A DNA stretch of 64,000 nucleotides from Odontesthes bonariensis (GCF_027942865.1 NC_134510.1:29964163-30028162); one strand, 5' to 3'; positions 25,801-37,782 are shown, counted from the stretch's first letter. A program made the numbers and translations. The notes: generated by a model from the sequence alone, not told the origin.

Positions 25801-28800
25801 AAGTGTTGTTAGTTCCCCTCATTATAAGATAAGAAAATCATAAAATCGCACTGTTTTTGTTACCCGTGGCTTTTTTTTTAGGCTTTCCCAACTTGAATTT
25901 AAGACATTTTGAGAAATGAAGGCCTTTTTTTTGGATAAAAACTTGTTCAATCAGACAGTTTACACGTCCATTTACCTGTCACAAGCAAGAATAAAATTTG
26001 CCTGCCTGGCTCAGTAAAGCATTTGAAAAGGTTGATGGAAATGGCAAAAATTCTGCAAACCACAAGATCATAAATTTTCTTAATGCTGCCCTGATGATAC
26101 GTTTGACACTTTTTAAGCAACAAATCGTACGGGCAGAAACCGTCACCCTTGTGAGCGAGAAAGTGGACGAGAAGCGGCTCCGTCACAGATGAGCTCATTT
26201 GTAAGAACAGACCACACAGACTGAATGTTGCTCGTCAGTATTGTGCTTATATCACCGCACACCGTTAGCTTGTTGTGAGCTATAGTCAACTCTCAACCGT
26301 GTGAATGAGAAGGCTTTGTGGACACACTACCCACAACTGTACATTTATTTTTCCTTTGTTGCGTTCCTTCTATTAAAAATACAACCAGAAAAAAGGGCCT
26401 CTGAAAGATATTCAACCAGAACACAAAAATAACCAGGATACCTGCACATATATGAACACCCTCAGTGCCTGCACACGTTTAAGTAGAATTTTTCTGAACA
26501 GAAGTTAAACTAAACGTACCTCAGATGCAGCTTCTCTAAACTCGCGTCTGCCAGATCATCATTGGCTCTCTGGTGGATGTCTCTTTGCGTTTCGATCTTG
26601 TGATCGTCTGACAAGCCGTCCACTTTGTGGATAAACACCTCAAAGTTGATCTCCGGATTGACCCTGTAGGCCCGCGACACAGTGAGATGGAGCCTCCCCA
26701 GAGCCTCCACGTAATCATCCTACAACAGATAAGAGCACGCAAACAAAACGCCAATCACCAAACAAGACAGAAGAAAAGGTCAAAAAGTCTCAATTTAAGA
26801 TAAGTCATACCCTTTGGGACTGCATTCATTAAACAGTGGACATTCAAAAATAAAAATCTGGTCATGCCGTTAGTCGTAGACGTTCGAAAAGTACACAAGC
26901 AGGACTGAAAACCATGCGAGCTGCCTGCGTGTTACAGTGCCAACACTGTTGCTTTGGGACAGACGAAGGGTGCACAGTCTCATTAGCTGTACACCAGGTA
27001 TGAGGAAATCAGCTTCTGCATTGTCTTACTAAAACAACAACAGGAGAACCACTCAGCTCTGTGACCTACAGCTGAAACAAATTCAATCTGATGCACCTCG
27101 AGTACAAATAAAGCCTGCAATCTCATCTGCTGGGGCTTCTATTGTACCCGAGATAACTTCTTGAGAGCACTCAGGGTGATGTTGATAGCGCTCGCATAAA
27201 AGCCACAGCATGTAATTTATCCAAACTCCTCTGAGTGTTCATCTCAAAGTTCACTGGAGGGTTAAAATGAGTTTCTGCCGTCCATTAGCCGTGAGCACTA
27301 CAAAAGTTTGTTTCCTTTATGCGTGCGCCTTTTCACCGTCATGAAACGGCACGCATGCCACACAGTGACTCAGATTGTTGTCTGATTTGTACTTCATCAA
27401 ATAAAATGTCCATTTGTAAGCCCAGAGGGAAAAAGGAAAGTAAAACGCAGCGCATTTAGTCAGCACATTTGGAGGCCAACCTTTCTTTGCAGAAGTTTAA
27501 TAAAAAAAAATAAAAAAAAAAAAAAACAGAAAGAAAGAAAGAAAACTGCTGCTGTGAAAGAATAACTTCCTGCGTGTAAGGCCATGTGAGATTAAGATGA
27601 ACAGTTTCTGTTCTTCACCTGAGCGTCAATGACAAATATAAGAGCCCCGGTTCCTCTGAAGATCATCTCGTAGTCAAAGGTGGGGTCGAAGAAGTCAACC
27701 TGGCCGGGGAAGTCCCAAATCTGGAAGTTGACAAAAGAGCTGCTGGAGATGTCGTCCTTGTAGATCTTGTTGGTGCTCTCCAGAAACAAGGTCTCGTTGG
27801 GGGACATTTTGTGGAACACCACCTGAAATCAGAATGTTGCTCATGATTCAGACTTGTTGACTAATTATGTGCAGGGAAAAAAAAGAACTAATATTTCAGT
27901 TATTAAGCAGCTTGCAACGTAAAGAAGGATAAAATATATGGGAAAGACAAAAGTGTACAAACTAACTTCAAAGCTTCCGAACCAAAATCAAACTCGGACA
28001 CTGCACTTACACAACCTTGTGCTCCTGATCAACATTTCAGTACTGCACCCCACTGGTCTGTGATCTGAAGCCAATTCACCAAGTAAGGCTACGTTTAATC
28101 AGATGCGTTGGTTTAGTTTGTTTCCAGAATTTACCCCTTTCTGCTACACACATATTTAATTTGGCATCTACGCTCAGAGAGCTCTTTAAGGGATTAGAGA
28201 CCCCATTCCACAGCTTAGACCGAGAGAAAGTGTATAAAAACTATTTCATTTCAGTCTCCTCTCCAACGATAAATCATTTAAGGATAAGAGTAAGTGAGTA
28301 AATTTCGCTTTTTTTTTTAAAAATATATTCTTTTACAAGCTGTTCAGCAGAGACGGCCCCCTTTTCCTGTAAAATCATGCCAAATTAGAAACATGTATCA
28401 ACTCACCGAGACCAGATGCAACATATGCTTGTGTATCCCTGTCAGATCAGGAGTGACGGTGCATATTTCTCCCCCGAGTTTTATCATTCTTTTCTGCAGG
28501 ACACCTTAAGCCTTACATAAGCATAACCTCATACATTGAGCGCACTCTCACACACATGTAGCAACCCATTGCATTTGGTCGCCTTACAACATGTTAAATC
28601 TTGCATAATGTAAATGATTAAAAGAATGAAAGAATGTCACAGCAGTGCTGTGTTTTGGCTTTATGATTCCAGCACAAAGACATCATCTGGACATCACATG
28701 TTGAACAGGAGGGAAAAGGGCAAAACCCTGCAGACTCACCCTTCTGATGCAACACATCACTTCACTCAGCATTTTTCATCCGCATGCTTTAAAACAGGGA

Positions 28801-30258
28801 TAGTAAGGCCACGGCCGTCGGTTGGACTACAGTCACGTGTTATTCGAAGCCTAACGATGCCCTTAGATGCAGAAAATAAGCAGCAGTGGAAGGCTGAGGA
28901 GAGTTTGCTCCACCACTTCCATTTTGAAACATTCTGCGTGCCACAAAGATCACAGGCCGATGAACCAGCAAAGAGCCAAATCACATGTTTCTCAACCCAA
29001 ACTGAAGACTTTCAGAGGAACATTAATCTTAGACTTGAGGGTGTGTGGATTACGGCCAAGTGTGTCTGAACACTTCAGTACAGAAAAGTGCCTCTCTCTC
29101 TTCTGTTTGCCCTTCGCATGTCAGGGTATGTACAGCTTATTCTGCTTCCCCCTTGAATTATGACATAAATAATAAAATATCAAAGAGGACACAACAGCAT
29201 CTATAATTTAACCACAGTGTCGGCCTTAAATAGTCCCATTTTGAGACCTTGGTCACACAAACATAGATCGTTTGTGGGCTGCAAGATTTCACAACATGTC
29301 AAAAGGATTTGGCAGTTTGATGAATTGCTACGATTTCACGATATATCCAGCTAACGCGATCAGATTTTCTTGCCATTGTAAAGCCCATCTCCACTAAAAC
29401 TGAGGTGGAAGGCGTTGCAATAAACACCACAGATGGAATGAGTTGGACTCCTGTTTAATCTACTGAGTAAATCACAAGACCAGCAGAACTGAAGGAGGAG
29501 GAACTTGGAGGTGACAGGGTGCATGTACATACTGCACAGGGGCCCAGCGAATTTTCTTTCCCCCCTGAGCCCCCCTCCTGACTAGTTAATCCAGCCTAAG
29601 ATTATAAACAAAGGAAAGGAGGGTGTTAGTCAAACTGTAAAAGTGTTGCACTGATTTAAGACGAAAACTAAATTAAAGGTGTGGCCAGTTTTTGCCGTCA
29701 TGTGAAAGATCTCTGAACAGACCTGCTGTGCCTCACAGTTTGCGTGGGACGAAAACATGTGTCATATTGGACAAGTTGTTAATCAAACAGTCACATGCTA
29801 CATGTCTACACATCAATACAGATGCACCGAGCGTCTCTATCCATCTGGTTAATAATCAACAGCTGCGGTTGACGTTAGCTAGCATCAGGAGCTAAGTGGC
29901 TGTCAGGTCTTTCCTTGCTTTCCTTCCACTCTCATTTAGCTAGACGTGTTTTCCGATGATTGATAGCAATCATCACTTGCACTCGTGCTAAACTGACTCG
30001 CTAGCTGTTTTGGCTAACGTCCCGTTTACTCGCGTGAGGCAGAGGAAAGGCTAACACTTTTAAATACATGCCCACCTTCTGTATCGATGACTTGCCACTT
30101 CGTCTCAAGCCCATGAGCAGGATTCTCGGTTTGCTGTCGGATGGCGCCGGGCTGTCATCGATGTCGGCCTCCTCCTCACCGTAGCCGAAATCTTTGGGGA
30201 AGGAGTCCGCCACCCCGTAGCTGTCAGCCAGCTGTTCCACCTCGTACTGAATCGACAT
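19369..30258 (-). CDS. rragc: RagC GTPase (Ras-related GTP-binding protein C), 7 coding exons
   Basis: Rag GTPases pair as RagA/B with RagC/D, dock on Ragulator at the lysosome and recruit mTORC1 when amino acids are plentiful. Exons on the minus strand: 30258-30076, 27822-27619, 26719-26520, 23554-23440, 20863-20721, 20415-20267 and 19523-19369. All junctions are GT-AG and the frame is continuous, giving 382 aa (human RRAGC is 399). The acidic N-terminus starts [15 protein letters not shown]. The G1 loop GLRRSGKS is at about residue 50, G3 WDFPGQ at 97-102 and G4 HKVD at 160-163. The C-terminal roadblock-type dimerisation domain ([15 protein letters not shown] to LREESFERK) is almost identical to human as I recall it, while the last 30 residues diverge and end GTPRNTV. 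Synteny with mycbp and gja9 favours rragc over rragd. The ATG at 30258 was chosen because it gives the conserved N-terminus. The gene is divergent from mycbp. Confidence 0.96.
21847..21873. repeat. Poly-A tract
   Basis: An A run of about 27 in an rragc intron, just left of the 50-bp palindrome. No retroposon body is recognisable next to it. Confidence 0.85.
22029..22078. repeat. Perfect 50-bp palindrome with no spacer
   Basis: Every base from 22,029 to 22,053 pairs with 22,078 down to 22,054. The centre is GAGCCAGATCTGGCTC and the axis lies inside the AGATCT hexamer. The match stops at 22,028/22,079. It lies in the rragc intron between exons 4 and 5, about 340 bp to the left of the TTAA fold-back element. 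It is not part of any element I recognise. Confidence 0.9.
22415..23299. mobile_element. Fold-back DNA element flanked by TTAA, 885 bp
   Basis: TTAA at 22,411-22,414 and 23,300-23,303 flanks an element starting AGGGACAGTTC and ending GAACTGTCCCT. The two arms stay complementary over 200 bp or more with indels. Shared blocks include ATGAGTAGTTG, CCTTACCTGCAG, CAGCGGTCAG, ATTTTCTCAA and AACACCGTCC. The arms enclose an AT-rich loop (22,665-22,811) made of C14, AAAT repeats and a long A run. TTAA duplications suggest piggyBac-type mobilisation, but TTTAAA is itself palindromic, so superfamily is uncertain. It has no coding capacity. It lies in the rragc intron between exons 4 and 5. Confidence 0.65.
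22769..22811. repeat. Poly-A tract within the fold-back element
   Basis: More than 40 A residues at the end of an AAAT-repeat region that makes up the loop of the TTAA-flanked fold-back element. Confidence 0.9.
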
Positions 30259-31337
30259 TTTGACCTAACGACGGTCGCTTCCCCGATTTACCCCCTTTAG
30301 CTGGTTGCTCACCACACCCGGATTTGTGCTGGATGATGGATACAAACCACAACTACCGTCTCGCTGTAAAAGTAGTTTGTCAATAATGCCCGAGCTACTT
30401 AGAAACACAGAACGTGATCCCACACATTTCCTAAGGATTTCCTCTCCCTTGAAAAAAAAAACTTGCCCTTTAGTCCCACCCCTTCCTTTTGATTGGCTGT
30501 CCGGATTACCACACATGAACCGATTGGCTGAACTGCCTGTCTCTCAATTGAGGTTTGACGCTATCACCTGACTAGTACTCTGACTTGTTTTGTGGCCCAA
30601 ACAGTCGAGTGGGAAGGACATTAACAGTTTTTACAGCAGTTTAAACGCCTTTTAAGTTTGTAACACGGGATGATATTTTGTTTGCTGTAAAAAATAGATA
30701 ATTTTGTGAAGGTTTTTTAACACGAATAAAACAGAAAGTGAGCAGTTATATCACACGATGTTACCAGCAGATGGAGACACTGCTGTAAAAGTTGAGACTT
30801 TCAAGGTCGTTCTAGAATGTTAGAACTAAAGGTGTTGATTATTAGAACTCCGATTGATAATGACAATTAGGATGATATCTTCTAAATATACGGTTTCTAA
30901 ATAGTGTGTGCTAAAATAAAACTTACTAACAATCGTAATGAAACGTTGAAAATAAGAAGAGGGTGATATATGAGACTTTTTCACCCTGGTGGACAATATA
31001 TAGTTTTTATTTGCAACTTGAAAGTTTTTTTAAAAAAGCCTGACTTAAATTGAAATTCTGGAGCTTCGAGCCAATGATTTATGATCTTTTATGATCTACA
31101 TTTCTTATACCGAAATGTCTTCGTCATACCCAACAGTTGAAAGAGCATTTAAACGGCGGATTCACGGATTTTTACGTGGAGCACCTGAAGGCATCGTTGC
31201 GTCAACTTTGGCGTTAAAACGAAAGTTAACTTTTCCGACCCGGCAGTTTGTCTGCTTTTGACAAATTAGGAGTTCAAACATCGAGTCATACAAAACTTAT
31301 AATAGCTTTTTTAGTCCGTTTAACAGCCGATATCACC
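30259..31337. promoter_or_regulatory. Divergent intergenic region between rragc and mycbp
   Basis: The 1,079 bp between the two start codons must hold the promoters and 5' UTRs of both divergent genes. I see no clear TATA box. The half next to rragc (30,260-30,600) is richer in GC. The half next to mycbp is AT-rich until about 31,130, then has CpG-containing sequence (GGCGGATTCACGG, CCGACCCGGCAG). There is no repeat insertion in the region. Confidence 0.5.
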
Positions 31338-33309
31338 ATGGCACATTATAGAGTAAGTGTGTTTGTTTACGCTTCACGTTTCCTAATGTTGTTGACAAAC
31401 TTTACAGCTAAGCTAATAATTAGCAAGCCGGGAGGCTTTAAGGAGTTTATCGTGCGTTAAACTGAACCTGAAAGCTAACATTTTTAGTTTTAATGGGGAC
31501 AGAGTGCTGAAAAAATACGGTAATGTTGATTAAAAACTACCGCTTATACTGCTTTACTGAATACTCTTTTGGGTACATGTTGTGTATTAACTGAAGATTT
31601 ATATGGGAATTTATATACGTATAAGAACAAAAGAAAAAAAATACATGATTGCTCATGATTGGTTATGAAATTGCTGTTTTCTTCCTACAGGCTTCAGACT
31701 CCAAGAGGGAACAGTATCGAAGATATTTAGAAAAAGCTGGTGTTGTTGACAGTCTCACCAGTGGTATGTTTTTTGTTTTTATTGTTGTTTTCTTACATAA
31801 AGTTTACAGATGAAACAGCTAAAACATGGATCCTTCTAACGTAATTTACAATGTTTCCCCATTTTAAACCTATGGACTCCATGCCCTGTATGTTATTGAT
31901 GTTTTCCTGCTCTGACACACCTTATTCAAATACACTGATGATGGGCTGACACTGATTTGATTCAGGTGTGAAACATTGAACTAATGAAACCAGGGTGACT
32001 ACAGTGGAGCAACATATATTTTAACAATACTCAACTTAACAGTGGTGATGAAATACAGCTCGAGCAAAGCTGTTTAATAAACGCTGTCTAAAACTGGTCA
32101 TATTATCATTTGATGTAAGAAGTAACAAATTAGAGGATAAGTAAGCAAGACCAAGATCCACGTATTTGTTGCCAGACATCAGTTTTAAGTGGCAGGTTTG
32201 GTCTGTAACGGTGCTCAGCTCTGTCTCTAGTCGTCTCAGTTTGTATACAGTTTAACCCCTTTCTTTCCTTTTTGTTTTCAGTTTTTGTGTCTCTTTACGA
32301 ACAACCAGAGAAGCCCACCAATGCTCTCGAGTATCCTTCTGAACACACGCCCCTGATCTTTTTATTTATTGATCTGTTTTGCTGCAATAATTATCAGTTG
32401 TTTTCATTAGTAGTGAGTTGAAGCTCATGCCATCACCCGTCCCTCTGTAAACAAACACAATAAGAACGAGAAATGCTTCAAATTCACCCGGCGTGGCATC
32501 CTTAACCGCGCTCCTCCTAGATTCATCAAGCAGCACCTCGGTGCCGTCGGTCAGACTTCATCTGAAACCGAGGCTCTGCAGCAGGAGGTGATCGACCTGA
32601 GGCAGAGGTGTGCCTGTCTGGTGGAGGAAAACGAAGACCTCAAATCAAGGGTAAGCTGTTTGTTTGACTGACAGCAGTCCATGTCCTTATTTTAGAGAAC
32701 ATGCTGTTAATTTAGCCCATGGAGTGTTGGAGCTTGACATTGGCCTCTGTTTTTACCAACACGGCCCACAGGGGGGCGCTCTCTCCTTAGGTGCTTAGAA
32801 TTCATGCTTTCTACGTTAAATCTGCTGGTGACAGTATTTCCTGAAGATGAAAAAAGAGGATATCTGAATGAGTTTATTTTCATATTAATGAGTTAAATGC
32901 ACAACAACACTTGATTATTCTTATTTTCTTGCAAGCAGAAAGACACACCAGCTGGTTGCCGTCATTGGTGACTATTAAACTGGTGAATTAGACTTCTGTG
33001 GAACCTGAGATATGTGCAGGAAAGGTTTAATATCAGTTTAATTTGAAAGTTCAAAAGGTTTGGAGGGAAGAGAAATGCTTTTAACTCTCAGGTTGTTATG
33101 AACATGGATGTATATGGTATGAATGTGTTTAAACCTTTGCCTGTATGGAATTGCACGGCTGTGATGTCCGTCTTTAACTGTGATGCCTTTTTTTAATCTG
33201 ACAATCCTGAAGAGATCTTTAGAAAACTCACATTTCTATTCTTTCTTTTCCTTTTCTCCAGCTGCAGCATTATGAACCTGTTTCAGAAGATGGAGGCGCA
33301 GCTAACTAG
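31338..33309 (+). CDS. mycbp: c-Myc-binding protein (AMY-1), 5 exons
   Basis: MYCBP is a small protein known to bind the N-terminus of MYC and to associate with AKAP scaffolds, in the cytoplasm and nucleus. Exons on the plus strand: 31338-31352, 31691-31763, 32282-32330, 32521-32650 and 33262-33309. All have GT-AG borders and join in frame to 104 aa (human 103). The protein starts MAHYRASDSKREQYRRYLEK and continues with the family signature VSLYEQPEKPTNALEFIKQHLG. A heptad-like helical stretch follows (about residues 60-95, ending LVEENEDLKSRLQHYEP), matching the family's C-terminal coiled coil. The first exon codes for only five residues, and its ATG is in a good context (ATCACCATGG). It lies 1.08 kb from the rragc start codon in divergent orientation and converges on gja9. 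The family match is recalled, not computed. Confidence 0.95.
31880..32020. repeat. mycbp: Short dispersed fish repeat in mycbp intron 2
   Basis: CTGCTCTGACACACCTTATTCAAAT, partly mirrored by ATTCAGGTGTGAAACATTGA, recalls a common fish palindromic repeat (CTCCAACACACCTGATTCAAAT type). It is degenerate and recognised from memory only. Confidence 0.35.
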
Positions 33310-33330
33310 AGCCCAACAGCACTTTGGTCA

Positions 33331-33336
33331 AATAAA
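33331..33336 (+). terminator. mycbp: Candidate proximal polyadenylation signal of mycbp
   Basis: AATAAA 22 bases after the mycbp stop codon. A second AATAAA lies at 33754-33759 and could serve a longer 3' UTR. Which is used cannot be told from the sequence. Confidence 0.4.
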
Positions 33337-33753
33337 TGTGTGATTTGTTTATACTGCCGACACTTTGAATTCAAAGACAGGACGACACCGTGAAGTAAAA
33401 GCCTATATTTTTATGCGGCTGTGCTGTTTTCTTTTGTACATCTTAGTTACTTCTTTGTTTCTTACAATCTAACTTATTGATTACATGTTTCTGTATATAT
33501 ATATTTTTTTTTTCCTGTTGATTCAATTTCTACTAAACTAAGTTGGTTCTCAAGAGAGGAAACAGTTTTTTTTTTTTTTTAACAGTTTTGTGTACCAAAA
33601 GAACCATTATATGATGACACTGCTGATCTTCTGTTTGTGCTCTAGATGTAAACACCTACTCTACTCAGAGTGTATGTGCATAACAAAGGTTTGTTTTCTC
33701 CAATCCAGTGTGAGTGTGCTGTTGTACAAAGCTCAAAAATATGTCACAAGTAA

Positions 33754-33759
33754 AATAAA
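33754..33759 (+). terminator. mycbp: Candidate distal polyadenylation signal of mycbp
   Basis: AATAAA about 445 bases after the mycbp stop, still 570 bases short of the end of the convergent gja9 gene. The sequence between the two signals has no ORF I recognise and would be 3' UTR. Confidence 0.35.
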
Positions 33760-34328
33760 GCAGTCTTGTCATTACGAGTCAGTTACAGCTGTTTGCAGTC
33801 AATGTCAACAACCTCCTTCAGACAGCAACCAGTCAAAACTCAAAACACTCAAACAGGAAATCTTAAGTATGGTTGTTTTCGAGGGCAGCAGGGCTGTCTT
33901 AGCTGTTCACTGAAATGTTCAGTGTTAATTTGTTTGTACGTACAACGTTCCTTTAGTGCAAAACACATCGAGATGACATGAAGCAGGACACAAGTAATCT
34001 GTTGGTATCTGTCATTGTTTGCTCCTCTCTGAGGTATAAATATGAATGTTTAAGCGGCACATAACAAGAGGTAAACCTGCACTCAGAAAACCAGTTCTTA
34101 AAGTAGCCAAAACACCACTTGTGACAATTCCCGCGTATTTTTTAAAATATCAAGACGTACGCAGCAGCTGTCGGCATAAGTTATAACTCTGCTAACCTTT
34201 TTACTATTTAATAGAAATGGAATAATCAATAGTAGAAATTAATGGCTTATTTAACACGTTTAAAATGTCACTATATTTACATCATTTGTCTAAAACTTGC
34301 AGCGTAGAAAAGGTCAAACGGGGAAAGT

Positions 34329-35807
34329 TTAGATCTGCAGGTCCGGGGCTCGTCTGCTGCTTGCGTTACTCGCTATCGATGCTTTGCAGTTGGAGGATGG
34401 TGGTCTCGACTTGGGGCTGGAGTCATCTGGTGAATCTGAGGTGGAGGGTCGGCCTTGGTGTTGTGCAATTGATTTTGACTGCGTTTTACTGCAGGGAGGT
34501 CCGCTGCTGGCCTTTGTGCCCTCGTATGAATCTGTGTCAGAGCTGTTATCCTCCAGCACTGTGGAGCATTTAAAGAGGCCATGAGCCTGCCAGGGTTTCT
34601 TTGACATGGTTACCGGCAGTGTGGGAAGGCAAGAATCGTGAGCTGCTTTCTGTGGGCATTTTGGAGGTTCTGGGCTCCCTCTTTGGCTGCTGTCCTCCTC
34701 CTCGCAGCGGCGGGGGAGATGAAGGAACTCCTCTGACTTGTGCTTCGGGGAGCCGCTGCACGGTGAGCAGGGCTCGTTGGAGGTTGAGGTGTAGTTGCAC
34801 TCTGCGGGGCTTTGACCTGAACATTTGGAGTCATTCATGTATTGTTGAGTGGCCAGCTGGCTCTGAAGAGGTAGAAAAGTTGACGGCGTCATCGTGTTTG
34901 GGTACATGTTTGGACCCTGCAGCCCTTCAATCAGGAGGTTGAAGTTACTTGGCGCAGAGACCATTGTTGCCTTTCGGGATGCACCGGTGCATATTTGAAC
35001 AACAGATTCTTTTTTGTATTTGTTGGCTTGGAAATCGTCAACTTCGTCCGTTTCATCTCGCATGTGAGCATAGGCTTCCAAGATGGTCGTTTTAATCTTT
35101 TTGTAGCCCAGATGCATGATCTCCAGAAGGCTTAGGAAGAGGGAGAGGGCAGCTATGCTTTGCATGAACACCATGAAGACACTCTTTTCAGTTGGCCTGG
35201 AAACATAACAGTCGACAGCGTTGGGACAGGGATCCCGCTCGCACTTGAAGAGTGGGCAGAGGTGGAAACCATAAAGGAGGTACTGGCCCGCCATAAAGGT
35301 CACTTCAACAACTGAGCGGATGATGATGTGAGCCACATAAGTACGCAGCAGAGAGCCCCTCAGAGGAGCTTTGTTAAGCTTTCCGTGATCGAGCTGCTTC
35401 ATCTCCCGCTCTATCCTCTTCCTGGCCACTGCCAGCTCCACATCCAACAACTCCAGCTCCCTCCACAGCAGAGCTTTCTTCTTCTGCCGTGCCTTTTCCA
35501 GCGCCCGCAGCCTGTAGAGAGCGTGGCCCATGTACACAAGCGAAGGCGAGGAGACGAAGATCACCTGCAGCACCCAGTAGCGGATGAGGGAGATTGGGAA
35601 AGCTAGGTCGTAGCACACGTTCCTGCATCCAGGCTGGTCGGTGTTGCAAATGAAGTCGACCTGCTCATCATTCCACACATCCTCTGCTGCCACCCCGAGC
35701 ACCAGCATGCGGAAGATGAACAGGATGGTGAGCCAGATTTTGCCCACCGTAGTGGAATGGATATGTACCTCCTCCAAAATCCCTCCAAGGAAGTTCCAGT
35801 CTCCCAT
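34329..35807 (-). CDS. gja9: Connexin, gap junction protein alpha 9
   Basis: Connexins assemble as hexameric hemichannels that dock into gap junctions. A single uninterrupted coding exon gives 492 aa beginning [27 protein letters not shown] pair precedes it in frame, but the conserved start is the ATG at 35807. Four membrane segments are visible. Extracellular loop 1 has C54-x6-C61-x3-C65 ([14 protein letters not shown]). Loop 2 has [12 protein letters not shown], the C-x4-C-x5-C pattern, followed by SRPTEK. The cytoplasmic loop is long and basic (LEKARQKKK, then [17 protein letters not shown]). The serine-rich tail of over 200 residues ends [10 protein letters not shown]. Size and position next to mycbp agree with GJA9 (human 515 aa). 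A paralogous alpha connexin is the main alternative, but synteny argues for gja9. It converges on mycbp and has a likely 5' leader exon. Confidence 0.93.
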   Translation of the reverse strand: MGDWNFLGGILEEVHIHSTTVGKIWLTILFIFRMLVLGVAAEDVWNDEQVDFICNTDQPGCRNVCYDLAFPISLIRYWVLQVIFVSSPSLVYMGHALYRLRALEKARQKKKALLWRELELLDVELAVARKRIEREMKQLDHGKLNKAPLRGSLLRTYVAHIIIRSVVEVTFMAGQYLLYGFHLCPLFKCERDPCPNAVDCYVSRPTEKSVFMVFMQSIAALSLFLSLLEIMHLGYKKIKTTILEAYAHMRDETDEVDDFQANKYKKESVVQICTGASRKATMVSAPSNFNLLIEGLQGPNMYPNTMTPSTFLPLQSQLATQQYMNDSKCSGQSPAECNYTSTSNEPCSPCSGSPKHKSEEFLHLPRRCEEEDSSQRGSPEPPKCPQKAAHDSCLPTLPVTMSKKPWQAHGLFKCSTVLEDNSSDTDSYEGTKASSGPPCSKTQSKSIAQHQGRPSTSDSPDDSSPKSRPPSSNCKASIASNASSRRAPDLQI

Positions 35808-35826
35808 CTTCACTCTGCCATTATGA
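35808..35826 (-). other. gja9: gja9 5' UTR tail with a three-codon upstream ORF and splice acceptor
   Basis: Immediately upstream of the connexin ATG the minus strand reads ATG-GCA-GAG-TGA (35821-35810), followed by two bases and then the main ATG. This gives a minimal uORF (M-A-E-stop) ending just before the start codon. At 35827 a pyrimidine-rich acceptor (GACTTCCTGTCAG) precedes the leader, so the coding exon probably begins at 35826. This is sequence reading plus inference; no transcript was available. Confidence 0.55.
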
Positions 35827-35924
35827 CTGACAGGAAGTCAATAACAGATTAATGAGCACACCACCAAAATCAGTTAAACAGATGATAAAAATGTTATCAA
35901 CATAAACAGAGACTAAATCAAATC

Positions 35925-36410
35925 AAATCAAATTTATTTGTATAGCACATTTCATGTACAAACAATTCAAAGTGCTTTACATTAAATAAATGAATTGCAG
36001 CAGGGAGTGGAAGAAGCATTAAAAATACATAAAAGAGTATAAAGAGAAACAAAAAAAATAATTTAAATGAATTTAAAAACAAGCAACAGTCTAGATAAGT
36101 TAAAAGATATTTCATGCATAGACACATGAGAAAAGAAATGTCTTTAACCTGGATTTAAAAATGTCTACATTTGGTGAAAGTTTAATCTCCACTGGCAGTT
36201 TGTTCCACTTGTTTGCAGCATAACAGCTAAATGCTGCTTCTCCATGTTTAGTCTGGACTCTGGACTGGACCAGCTGACCTGAGTCCTTGGATCTAAGAGC
36301 TCTGCTGGCTTTATATTCTCTGAACATATCACAGATGTATTTTGGGCCTAAACCGTTCTGGGATTTGTAAACCATCAGCAGGCTTTTACAGAAATCTTTC
36401 CTGGTCATTT
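35925..36410 (-). mobile_element. 3' end of a non-LTR retrotransposon (L2/CR1/Rex1-like), 5' truncated
   Basis: An open minus-strand stretch encodes a LINE reverse-transcriptase C-terminus: LLMVYKSQNGLGPKYICDMF, ALRSKDSGQLVQSRVQTKHG, then EAAFSCYAANKWNKLPVEI and KSRLKTFLFSCVYA. The element tail reads AAAGTGCTTTGAATTG.. to TTTGATTTGATTTGATTTA, with a short repeated tail at 35,917-35,937. It is 5' truncated at about 36,410, as is usual for LINE insertions. It lies in the probable leader intron of gja9. The frame is still open over about 98 codons, so the copy is fairly young. Confidence 0.75.
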
Positions 36411-36493
36411 ATCTTTTTTTCCTGATAAATTCAATCCCCTAAGAAGTTCCATTTCATGTGGCAGGCCAGTCCCGTGTTGTGTGCTCCATTTAC

Positions 36494-36700
36494 CTTGCAG
36501 CAGCAGCATGGATGGACTGCCGGTGGTGACTTGAATCCCCCCGGGTCATGCAGCCCTGACACGATCGCAAAAAGTTTCAGAAAATGCTGATGCTCTCCAC
36601 AGGTCCCTGCACATCACCTAAACTTCTGTTACCTTCCTCTGCCGCAGCGTCGTCAGAAATATACATCTGAGCTGCTGAGGGAAAGCTGCCAACACTGCTG
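36494..36700 (-). other. gja9: Possible non-coding leader exon of gja9 (upstream boundary unknown)
   Basis: On the minus strand, GCTGCTGCTGCAAG is followed by GTAAATG, a good donor at 36493-36492 that could join the acceptor at 35827. The resulting intron of about 670 bp would contain a LINE fragment. Many connexin genes have an untranslated first exon followed by one coding exon, which is the pattern here. The 5' limit given is only a guess. Confidence 0.3.
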
Positions 36701-37782
36701 GGAGAGAACGTCAATACCAGCAGCTTCACTGATGCATTTAGATCATGGCTTCACCATGGTGGGCTGTAACTGGTTATGGCACCAGAGCACGAGGCTGCTC
36801 AGTCTTAAATACTGGTTAGTGTGATTCATATTAATAAAAACTCAGCCCAAATGCCTAAAATGTGCCACTCAAAACAAAGATTTTAACTTTTGACTAACAG
36901 ATGTCACAATGAAACTAGATTGTGTGTGAAATATGCTAATTAGATCAATATCAGCTGATCACGATAGATTTTCAGAAGAGAAATCTATACGTTGGATGAA
37001 GTCAAGTTCAAAAGTTATTTTAATTATTTTTTCTTTAAGCACTGAAGTCAAACATCAGAGGAGGAGGTTTTGAATCTTTTTACCGCTCAATAAATCAGAA
37101 AATCCAGATTTAACCGTGTTTTCAGAGATAAAATGATCTACTGATCGGGCTGTGAATGAACAAATATAACTTAAAAAAGCTTCAGAGCATCGAAAGGAAT
37201 ACAACTGTCCTGTTTTAGGTATGGTGTGTCTGGAGGTGGGCCTTTTTTAGTGGTCAGTTCCCTCAGCTTTTTGTTCACAGCCTGATTTATTTTTCCGCTG
37301 ATTCACAAATTATTCCTCAAAGTATACATTATTCATAAATACAACTTGTATTTCAACTTGACAATTCAGCCTAAGTCATTACATCACTGACTTTTGTTCA
37401 AAGCTATTCTGTAGGTCTACGGTTTAAGGAGGAATCGCAGGAATATTTCACAAAGAAGTCAGACCCATTTGCCTGAAGTTAACCCATCCAACCTTTCCAT
37501 CCTCAACACTCATGTGCATATATGGATGCGTGTCACCCATATTCAGATCACATCACATAGTTCATGGTTCAGATAAGGTTACATGTGTTATTTTCCACAC
37601 CAAATCAGATGAAAAACCTTAAACCGAGCCGAATCTGGCAGCCATTACTGGGCCAGAGTTGGTTTGGTGAGCCAAAGGAGCATCAATGCTCAGCTGCAGT
37701 TCACCCAAAGGACTTCACCATTTGTGGTGTTGTATATTGACCTCAAACTTTGCACGCAAGATGATTTTTGTTTTTTATAGAT

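Noticed and set aside
34373-35649. Several ORFs of 60-113 aa on both strands inside the connexin
   Set aside because: Shadows of the gja9 coding exon in other frames.
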